Shown: one piece after another, positions 40,711-47,593 of the stretch
Numbering within the stretch: position 1 is the stretch's first letter
Layout of the letters: the number at the start of each line of letters is the position of its first letter
Source of the DNA: Candidatus Aminicenantota bacterium
GTDB taxonomy: Bacteria > Acidobacteriota > Aminicenantia > UBA2199
Reading direction: 5' to 3'
Assembly (NCBI GenBank): GCA_020355945.1
Contig: CP070627.1
Location: 5,177,804-5,225,396, forward strand
DNA length: 47,593 nucleotides
Program-made: the position numbers and the translations under genes
Notes under the pieces: generated by a model
Database searches by the model: none
Seen by the model: the letters and a program-made list of their open reading frames with translations, nothing else
What the model was told of the DNA's origin: nothing

Positions 40711-43700
40711 TTAATCCCTCCTTGCAACAAAACCTGAAGGCACACTAAATTCATACGCTGCAGAAAAGCCAATTTTTTTCTCATATTCTGATGGGGCTTC
40801 CCAGGTTTTATTAAATTTTGCTCCGAAAAGTTCAAGCCTATATTGATCTGCTTTGATATTTTGCCCCTGACTTGTTAATTGAATAGTTTCTTCAAGAGAT
40901 TCGAAATTAGTTAATATACGGAAACAAATACGTACCCTACCATTGTCATCCTGCTGCCTGAAAACTTCAATTCGACTTTTGTGTTCGCTTTCTACTTTTT
41001 CTATTCTATCAATGGCAAGATTAGCTAAACAAATTATCAATCTCTGTCCATGAATTAATACATGGCAATGTTTTGTGTCTTCTTGGGGTTCATATTTAAA
41101 GTCTATTCTTCCCTCCCCTAATTCTTTTGCTTTTTCTTCAAGATGTTTTCGTAAGCTTTCAACTTCTTCATGAAATGTTTTACTGAACTCTTTATAAAAA
41201 TCTCCCTCAGGGGATATTGCTAATCCTAGATCATAAACCACTCTAGGTACTTTGCTTCCTTCTTCGCTTTCAGCAGGATATTTCAACCATTTTAGTACTT
41301 TGGTTGAAATATCTTTTATTTCAGATGTATCAATAGAAAGTTGGAAGTCATAATGGAATATGTCATCTAATGCAGCAGTGAAGAGAGTCAGACTACTGTG
41401 TAAAAGAAGCCGATCCTCATTATCTGAGCCGCCTTTGAGAATTTTGGAAATAAGTAGTGGTAGTAGATAATGACGCCCATATTTTGGATGTGATGGATCC
41501 CTTCCTCTAAATAAAGATTCTGCAATGGTATCGAGTGCCCATTTAGGGTCTATATACCTCTGAGGACGTCTTAATTGACGATGTAGATTACCCAAAAAAC
41601 TATGCCCACTGGGATCAAGAGTAATAGCAGCTTTATTTAAGTGCTCTATCAACATAACTTCTTCTTTCGTATCTGAGGTACTTTTATAAGAAAGTTTTTC
41701 CCATTCTTTTTTAGGGATACTCAACCAAAAGAGTGCTAATGCCGTATATAGATTCATAGTGCTCTGAATTCTATCAGGGTCTGCTCCTTTATCACTTGAC
41801 ATCCTTTGAGCTTCTAGTTCTTTTAAAATATCGATACACTCAGCAATAAATTGAACAATCTGCGAATCCTCAAAATGTTGTGAACAAGCTTCAAGAATGG
41901 GTTGAACAAGAGGCGTATTGTTTTTAATTTCTTTTTTGGCCTGAGAAATGAAAATTTCGACAGCAGTATTTGCCTCAACTCGTTTCCAATTTCTTAAACA
42001 CCATTCAAACACCGCCCAGCGGTAACGCTCATATTCCATCCTCTCATCAGGAACATCTTGTTTTTTTCCCCATGCATATTTCAAGGAGTTTAGAATATCA
42101 CCGGGCGGATAAGACAAATACATCAGTTCATAGAAACGCCATATGGCTGTAGATGAGTGCGATGTATAAAAATCACTTACTTCGCTGTCCTTTTTCTCTA
42201 TTTTCAGTACATGAATGCCTTGTTTTAAGGTTACATATTTATTAGAAATATTGAATCCAGGGCTATCTATTGCAATTGGCTGCAATTCCTCTAAACGCAT
42301 TTCAGCCCAATGTCGGGCAGACTCTATTCCATATTGCTCACAAATTGACATTAAATGTTTGATTCTCTCGCAATCCCGGCAAATTGGGCATTCATTTTCA
42401 TTATAAAAAGGAGTACCCATAAAAGGAGCATATTCCTCGAATACAAACTTTATCGATGTGTCACCAATTGACTTCAGATTTCTCCACAAAATATGACGCG
42501 CGTGTCCCATTTGGTTAAGTACGCAAAAATAACGAATCCATTGTATTGGATGAGGGTAATCACACATTTTTCTCCCAATGCTTAAAAACTCATTTTTGAT
42601 TATTTGTATAATTTGCCCTAAAATAGTTTCTGCTGTTCTTCCGGTAGCAATTGCATCATCTATAATTAATATACGTAATGGGTTTTTAAATTCTTTACTT
42701 GTCTCTTTCGATTCCACAGTACCCTTTACTGCCATTTTAATTTGGTATTGAAATTGGGAAGGGATTTGATAAGCTGGGCCCCTCCCTGAGAACAAAGTAG
42801 CATCTAAAAGCCAGGTTGGTTGACGACGACCTCTTTGAGCCAATAAATTTTCAACCTTCGGCCAAATATAATGAATCTGGCTGTGGAGTGGCATAAGGAC
42901 TGCTGTAATATCTTTTTCAAGGGAATAACCTTCTAAACTCTCCCAATCTGCTTTTTTTCTTCCTTTTCTATTTTCACATATATCTGCAATCCATAATGCA
43001 ATCTCTTCGCCTATTTCTCCTCTTAACGTTCTTTGAACATCAACCGTCAGAGCAAAATGACGACGCCCGTATACATAGTGACCAGCAGCAAACAAACACC
43101 CGCTAAGAGAATTATCAAATCGTTTTAAATATCTATTTCTTCTGTCAATATAAGGGTCACGACCGCGTTTAAATTGACGTCTAAGTGTCGTATAACGGAC
43201 AGGTCGTAATGAATGGGGCTCAATCCAAAATGAGTTTAACTCTTCCTCGAATGTTTTGGGTGGCTCGCAGGGAGAGGGTCTCTTTACTTCAATCATTGCA
43301 TGTTTTGGAACAAACGACTCCATATTTTCATCGTCATTTGGTGTCCAACCCTTTTCAATAGGGGTAACGACTGTTTTATCGATTTCAGAATTCATTTTGA
43401 TAAAACCAATTATACAAAGAATTTCCAAAGATTGACGCTTTAATATATTGACAAGATTTCTAGATATTTTCCCTGTATCTAAAATATGCTGTACAATTAC
43501 AATACCTCCAGCTTTTATTATAGAGGGTAAATCTTTTGGGTGGCTTAACATAACATAGTATCCTAAATCTGAAACCGCAGGCCTTTCAAGTTGCAAAGGC
43601 CACCACCTGTGAAGGAAAGAAGCCAACAACATCGATGGTGCTGTCACGCACACCAAAACTTTAACGTCTTGGAGAGATTTTCCTATTATTTCAAGTCCTT

Positions 43701-45807
43701 TTTGAAGTCGATATATTAACCGTTGAGCGATTTCATCAGAATGTCGTTCACGAGACAAAATCCCGGAACATTCTAAAAAATTCGAACGCCATTCTTTTTG
43801 CCAGGGCAAGTTAAATTTACATTTTTCTTTTTCATAGGGGTAACCCCTCCAGGCATTACTTCTTTCTGCTACATTGTCAAAGTGATAAGACATCACGCGC
43901 TTTACTTCTATGTCCAATTGCCTGGCATCCCAAACCGTGCTCCATTCATCTTTTTTATTTACTTGAAATAATGGATTAATACAATTTAATATTGCATTCA
44001 GGGTGCTTTGTTTCAATGGTTCTCCCCATATTGTCTCTTCGCATAATTCTTTTATTGACTTTTGAGTTTCAACTAAACTTAATAATGCGGCTTTATATGC
44101 GGGATTTCTTAAGCCAAAAATGTACCTATAACCATTTCGATCGATTCCTAAAACTGTTGCATGAATTCCGCTGTAAGTTTCTAAGAATTTACTTTCTGAG
44201 AGTTCTCCATAAAACTGATCTGGTTTAATAGACTTTTGGTAAACCAAATGTTTATCTAACATAGTCGGCTCAGGTAGTTCCTCCAACTGGATAACTTCAC
44301 TTACAAGTTTTGGGTCGATTTCAACAAGCAATACAGGCCTATGTTGAAGAATATTTTGGAGGTAATAAAGCAGTGTTTCAAATTGACCCGCGGTCCAGTT
44401 TAGTTGGCTGAAATCGAGAACCAAGGGATCCATTTTGGGGCGTTTCTTAAGTAGTTCTTTACTTAAATTTTCACAAGCTTCTCTAAAATTGCGCTGCTCT
44501 TCCTTACCTGCGCATGCTACGGGCCGATCTAACTTTTCCAACAAAGGTACCAAATGTCCACGTACCTGCCCGTCTTGAGTGTGAAATGTCGTTGGTAAAG
44601 ATTTAACAAGAATTGGTATTTTATCCTTCTTTTTGTTTATATAAGGTATCAATGGAAGAATTATCTGGAATTGAGTACCTGGGATAACCCCTTCAGTTCT
44701 ATTTGATTCATTAGGTTCATAACCCCAGCCGTTGGGTTTCTTTTGAAATATTTCACCTTCACCTCTATATATCAATTCTACTCCACCCGAACGCACGGTA
44801 AGAACTCCTCCATATTTAGCAATAATCAGCAAGATTCTGTTAAGTGCATGTCTTTCTGTTACCCAACTGTCTTCTGGATCTTTGCATGTACCCAATTCAT
44901 CGAAAGCAAATGCTATTATGTCCTCTGACTTAATTTTAGAACGATCCTTACTCTCAGTAATGTTAATATAGGCATCCAGTAATGTTTCAATAAATCCTTT
45001 GCCTGCATCTCCAATGCATAGTTCTAAAAAGCCGCTTCTCATTGAGAAAAATAAGCGTTTTATATAATCCGGATAACTCAAATGGCACCATTTATGTATA
45101 TTGCCGGTATTATCTATAGGAGAGACAACTCGCATTGAAATAAAACCGGATATCCCGGAATGCTCCCAAATATTGACGGCAAATTCATGGCATAAGACCC
45201 GCCAAACCTCTTCTGATTCAAAAATAGGGGACTCTTGAAAGCGAGTACCCATGGCTTGTCTCCAGTTTAGAATACGGTTTTCATCTAAAAAATGCTTGCA
45301 ATCCCCTTTGGTTTTTATACGAGTGAGACCAAGTAAAGAAGTATGTTCTCCTTCTTCCCTGGAGTAAAATCGATGTGATTGTACATCGTCTATTAGGATG
45401 CCTGGATAGTAGACTTTCCCATCTTTATCACCACGGTTTAAAATATCAAGTGTTCCCAATGATTCAATAAATCCCAATAATTTATATGCTTTTTTAGAAA
45501 ACGCGATATCGGATCCCGAAAAATGACGCGTAGTTGACTCTCCTTTTTTTATCTTTATATATTCTGAAAGAGGTATGTGATTTGATGGAGTTGATCCTCT
45601 TATATCAACCACAAAAGACTCCACAGATGAATTAGCTAGAACTCTTTCGATCATTGAAACAACGGTTATCCAATCGAATAGATTTACAAAGTTAATATAG
45701 CTCATGTCAAGCCGCACCGAACTATCTGTGGTTTCAAAGGCTTTTTGCCATCCTTCAAGAATCTCCTTTGTCCAAAATGGATTCGGAAATTTAACTGTTT
45801 CACTCAT
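40711..45807 (-). CDS. Giant protein with GHKL-type ATPase and two phosphoribosyltransferase-like motifs
   Basis: The 1698-aa protein has, counted from its ATG at 45807: a STAS-like N-terminal stretch (about 25-75), a GHKL-type ATPase with N box HEFAVNIWEHSG (207-218), G1 IGDAGKGF and SGG/IPGTQF near its end; a second STAS-like region (about 460-500); a degenerate PRPP-loop motif IVIVQHILDTGK (769-780); a canonical one RILIIDDAIATGRTA (1045-1059), as in phosphoribosyltransferases; a Cys cluster CPICRDC (1140-1146); and a helical C-terminal ~500 residues. No known protein comes to mind. AAAAAGGTG before the ATG at 45807 is a better start than an upstream TTG. Likely the sensor/enzyme partner of the receiver-HD protein behind it. 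Confidence 0.8.
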   Translation of the reverse strand: MSETVKFPNPFWTKEILEGWQKAFETTDSSVRLDMSYINFVNLFDWITVVSMIERVLANSSVESFVVDIRGSTPSNHIPLSEYIKIKKGESTTRHFSGSDIAFSKKAYKLLGFIESLGTLDILNRGDKDGKVYYPGILIDDVQSHRFYSREEGEHTSLLGLTRIKTKGDCKHFLDENRILNWRQAMGTRFQESPIFESEEVWRVLCHEFAVNIWEHSGISGFISMRVVSPIDNTGNIHKWCHLSYPDYIKRLFFSMRSGFLELCIGDAGKGFIETLLDAYINITESKDRSKIKSEDIIAFAFDELGTCKDPEDSWVTERHALNRILLIIAKYGGVLTVRSGGVELIYRGEGEIFQKKPNGWGYEPNESNRTEGVIPGTQFQIILPLIPYINKKKDKIPILVKSLPTTFHTQDGQVRGHLVPLLEKLDRPVACAGKEEQRNFREACENLSKELLKKRPKMDPLVLDFSQLNWTAGQFETLLYYLQNILQHRPVLLVEIDPKLVSEVIQLEELPEPTMLDKHLVYQKSIKPDQFYGELSESKFLETYSGIHATVLGIDRNGYRYIFGLRNPAYKAALLSLVETQKSIKELCEETIWGEPLKQSTLNAILNCINPLFQVNKKDEWSTVWDARQLDIEVKRVMSYHFDNVAERSNAWRGYPYEKEKCKFNLPWQKEWRSNFLECSGILSRERHSDEIAQRLIYRLQKGLEIIGKSLQDVKVLVCVTAPSMLLASFLHRWWPLQLERPAVSDLGYYVMLSHPKDLPSIIKAGGIVIVQHILDTGKISRNLVNILKRQSLEILCIIGFIKMNSEIDKTVVTPIEKGWTPNDDENMESFVPKHAMIEVKRPSPCEPPKTFEEELNSFWIEPHSLRPVRYTTLRRQFKRGRDPYIDRRNRYLKRFDNSLSGCLFAAGHYVYGRRHFALTVDVQRTLRGEIGEEIALWIADICENRKGRKKADWESLEGYSLEKDITAVLMPLHSQIHYIWPKVENLLAQRGRRQPTWLLDATLFSGRGPAYQIPSQFQYQIKMAVKGTVESKETSKEFKNPLRILIIDDAIATGRTAETILGQIIQIIKNEFLSIGRKMCDYPHPIQWIRYFCVLNQMGHARHILWRNLKSIGDTSIKFVFEEYAPFMGTPFYNENECPICRDCERIKHLMSICEQYGIESARHWAEMRLEELQPIAIDSPGFNISNKYVTLKQGIHVLKIEKKDSEVSDFYTSHSSTAIWRFYELMYLSYPPGDILNSLKYAWGKKQDVPDERMEYERYRWAVFEWCLRNWKRVEANTAVEIFISQAKKEIKNNTPLVQPILEACSQHFEDSQIVQFIAECIDILKELEAQRMSSDKGADPDRIQSTMNLYTALALFWLSIPKKEWEKLSYKSTSDTKEEVMLIEHLNKAAITLDPSGHSFLGNLHRQLRRPQRYIDPKWALDTIAESLFRGRDPSHPKYGRHYLLPLLISKILKGGSDNEDRLLLHSSLTLFTAALDDIFHYDFQLSIDTSEIKDISTKVLKWLKYPAESEEGSKVPRVVYDLGLAISPEGDFYKEFSKTFHEEVESLRKHLEEKAKELGEGRIDFKYEPQEDTKHCHVLIHGQRLIICLANLAIDRIEKVESEHKSRIEVFRQQDDNGRVRICFRILTNFESLEETIQLTSQGQNIKADQYRLELFGAKFNKTWEAPSEYEKKIGFSAAYEFSVPSGFVARRD

Positions 45808-45932
45808 CTCTAACACCTTTTTCAATGAAATTTTTGTTCAAATGGATTCTGTATGTTTAATAGAAAATTTCCTATCACTTATCTACCTCCATCAATGCTT
45901 CTAATGTAATTTGCTTTATAACCCACTCCTAT

Positions 45933-45961
45933 ATTTTATAGAAAAATGAAAGAGATGTAAA
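45933..45961 (-). promoter_or_regulatory. Promoter of the GHKL-PRTase/receiver-HD operon
   Basis: On the minus strand TTTACA (45961-45956) and TAAAAT (45938-45933) are 17 bases apart; an overlapping TATAAA is at 15. The start codon lies about 125 bases downstream, so the mRNA has a long leader. No operator symmetry recognised. Confidence 0.45.
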
Positions 45962-46001
45962 GAAAAAAATAAGGATTTTAGCGATAATCGTGCTTTTTTC
46001 A

Positions 46002-46898
46002 CTACCATTTATATTTATTCCAGATATTGTCTTCAGTTGGATTCCCACTGAATAAAGGTTCAAGAAACTTTTCTATGTTTTCAATGACAACCTTAAAATC
46101 AAATTCTGCCGTTAGATTGTTCTTTTTCAAAAAAGCTGTCCATTGGATTTGTTTGGATGGGTCATTTTTAAATTCATCGGAAAACACCGTTCTTCTTTGT
46201 TCTATTTCAGTGTTCCTTCTTTTGAATGTTTCTATAATGGCATTTTTCAAACGATAAGCCTGAAAAGCATTGTTCTCTGCCAGAAACAAGATATCAAAAA
46301 AATCCTTCAGCCTGCTGGTTTGAAAATTCAACCACACAATTGCTTGAAATTTCTCAGCGATGATGGTTTCATAGTTATAGCATTTTATTTTAGGAGCAGG
46401 AAAGTCAAGAAGAACCGGAAAATCAAACTCCTCCGGGCCGTCAAAAATCTTGTCGCCAAAACCGATGTCCACAGTGATAGTCTTCTTTATTTTACCCAAT
46501 GTTGAATCAATCTTCACCCGGATACCTTCGTATTCAGCCCCTTCCTTTATGGCCGCAGCTTTAACACTTTCTGAAATAAATTGAATGCCGTCATTGCAAT
46601 CAATTTTCGATATCTTTCTTACCAGGATTTTTAGGCTCTCAGGCTCCGCTTTTATTCCCTTTCCTAAAAAATCAATATCTTTCGTCGGCCTGAAAGGGCT
46701 TACACTCTTAACCATCAGAAGCAGCGCGCCTTTTAATATAAAATTTTCATTGAACTCAGATACTGAAACCCTGTAAAGAAGTCGTTCCTGGAAATATTGC
46801 AGCAGTACGGCATCAAAATCCCTTCCACTTCTCCTGGCAAAATTCTTCAACCTGGCCCTTATTGATTCAACGATATCTTTTATTTCTTTCTTCGCCAT
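46002..46898 (-). CDS. abiEii: AbiEii-type nucleotidyltransferase toxin
   Basis: The 298-aa protein has the AbiEii features: FILKGALLLM and R70-x-T72-K-D74-I-D76-F (PTKDIDFLG), and YETIIAEKFQAI followed by RLKDFFDILFL. AbiEii toxins are nucleotidyltransferases that block growth, probably by modifying tRNA, and cause abortive infection in phage-infected cells. It starts two bases after the antitoxin gene and forms a type IV toxin-antitoxin pair with it. Length and motifs look complete. Confidence 0.9.
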   Translation of the reverse strand: MAKKEIKDIVESIRARLKNFARRSGRDFDAVLLQYFQERLLYRVSVSEFNENFILKGALLLMVKSVSPFRPTKDIDFLGKGIKAEPESLKILVRKISKIDCNDGIQFISESVKAAAIKEGAEYEGIRVKIDSTLGKIKKTITVDIGFGDKIFDGPEEFDFPVLLDFPAPKIKCYNYETIIAEKFQAIVWLNFQTSRLKDFFDILFLAENNAFQAYRLKNAIIETFKRRNTEIEQRRTVFSDEFKNDPSKQIQWTAFLKKNNLTAEFDFKVVIENIEKFLEPLFSGNPTEDNIWNKYKW

Positions 46899-46900
46899 AA

Positions 46901-47518
46901 TTAACCTACCAGGGCTTTAAGATATGGCAGTAAAACATTTTTTACCTGGCATACTTCCGCATATTCTTTTAGCTTATAAAGATCCGCATGCTTATAACTT
47001 ATATAGGCTTTAAGCGCCTCCAGGGCAATATCCTCACCCAACTTATTCCTGTAGCGAAATATGTCACATATGGTTTTTTCCCTGTTGTAAATCATTACAT
47101 CTCCATAATCTGTCTCAATCGTCTCAATCCCTGGTTTATAGAACCTCTCCCTAAAATAAAAAATCTCTACTGGTGGATAAATAATCCCTGGACTATGCTT
47201 TTTGTTGGGAATAGCAACATATATTTTAGAGGGGTTGAATGTTGTCAGTTCATAATAACTAAGAGCTGAAATGAGGCATATGACACCACCCGGGATGGCC
47301 TTTGATACATCTACAAAGCTAATACTGATATCACCAGGGTATTCAAGATCAGCGATCCGGTAAAGTCCTGGTTTGATCTTATCAAGGGTACCATCATCCA
47401 CCAATTTTTTTATCTTTGAAGTCCTGAAGGATTTTGCTTTAAAGTCCTTCATCCTGGCATAACCGCCATTATTTCGCATAAATTCAACTATTTTTTCTTT
47501 TACCGTTTCTTTTTCCAT
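46901..47518 (-). CDS. abiEi: AbiEi-type antitoxin/transcription regulator
   Basis: The 205-aa product has an N-terminal winged-helix segment (VKEKIVEFMRNNGGYARMKD ... KIKPGLYRI) and the AbiEi antitoxin domain (ISFVDVSKAIPGGVICLISALSYYELTTFNP, GDVMIYNREKTICDIFRYRN). AbiEi usually represses its own operon. A start 24 codons further upstream is possible, but it would lie inside a good promoter; the ATG at 47518 fits the first transcribed base. Upstream of the promoter the window ends after about 40 bases. Confidence 0.88.
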   Translation of the reverse strand: MEKETVKEKIVEFMRNNGGYARMKDFKAKSFRTSKIKKLVDDGTLDKIKPGLYRIADLEYPGDISISFVDVSKAIPGGVICLISALSYYELTTFNPSKIYVAIPNKKHSPGIIYPPVEIFYFRERFYKPGIETIETDYGDVMIYNREKTICDIFRYRNKLGEDIALEALKAYISYKHADLYKLKEYAEVCQVKNVLLPYLKALVG

Positions 47519-47524
47519 GTCAAT

Positions 47525-47553
47525 ATAATACATTGACCGCAAAAAAGAGTCAA
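47525..47553 (-). promoter_or_regulatory. Sigma70-type promoter of the abiE operon (probably leaderless)
   Basis: On the minus strand TTGACT (47553-47548) and TATTAT (47530-47525) are 17 bases apart. The expected start of transcription, six to seven bases past the -10, falls on the A of the ATG at 47518, so the antitoxin mRNA may have no leader. TTGAC occurs again right after the -10, and GGTCAATG/CATTGACC-type half-sites around it could serve as an operator. Confidence 0.6.
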
Positions 47554-47593
47554 CACTTTGGGGAAATTTTTTATTAATACATTTCCACATCTT

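Overview
The window (47.6 kb, moderately AT-rich) looks like chromosome of an uncultured Gram-negative bacterium. Signs of this are signal peptides, an outer-membrane beta-barrel protein ending in Phe, a PilT motor, two-component proteins with a sigma54 activator, and long repeat-filled intergenic gaps. The gene style (many DUF4143 ATPases, NACHT proteins, heptamer repeats) would suit the Acidobacteriota/Aminicenantota or similar lineages, but there is no rRNA or marker gene here and this is only an inference. No tRNA, rRNA, CRISPR array, transposase or integrase was recognised.

Layout. 1-10 kb: a truncated gene end, a secreted papain-like protein that has lost its catalytic cysteine, a DUF4143-type AAA ATPase, then a minus-strand set: pilT, glmS, a eukaryote-like UDP-glucose dehydrogenase and a UDP-glucuronate 4-epimerase-like enzyme. 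The last three fit supply of UDP-GlcNAc, UDP-glucuronate and UDP-galacturonate for the cell surface. 10-25 kb: a plus-strand cassette of four STAND/NACHT proteins, preceded by a sigma70-type promoter and a 38-codon ORF. They are NACHT-GHKL, a degenerate Mrr-like nuclease-NACHT, a nucleotidyl-cyclase-like-NACHT-14xWD40 protein, and a nuclease-NACHT paralogue with an intact nuclease motif and a 20-unit tetrapeptide array. 25-28 kb: another DUF4143-type ATPase, a small protein overlapping a nucleotidyltransferase, and a decayed SIR2-like gene. 28-39 kb: ordinary cell-envelope and signalling genes: beta-barrel, membrane protein, CBS protein, DUF6515-like secreted protein, histidine kinase with NtrC-type regulator and two single receivers, MATE exporter, FlbD-like protein and glutathione peroxidase. 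39-47.5 kb: an unusual two-gene operon (a 1698-aa protein with GHKL-type ATPase and phosphoribosyltransferase motifs, coupled to a receiver-HD protein), then an AbiEi/AbiEii type IV toxin-antitoxin pair with an apparently leaderless antitoxin.

How the parts fit. The NACHT cassette, nucleotidyltransferase pair, SIR2 remnant, AbiE pair and perhaps the GHKL-PRTase/receiver-HD operon make two accessory blocks of likely defence or conflict function, separated by core genes. NACHT proteins of bacteria are known anti-phage sensors; four in a row with different N-terminal or C-terminal modules suggests a combined sensing and effector locus. The GHKL-PRTase/receiver-HD pair resembles no system I can name and is the best candidate for something undescribed.

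Intergenic DNA has its own structure. Degenerate 7-bp tandem repeats occur at four places, two of them as inverted arms around a GC-rich palindromic core, and an AGCCACAAAG..ACACAAAG-type dispersed repeat occurs at least five times. These repeats explain most of the gaps longer than 300 bases.
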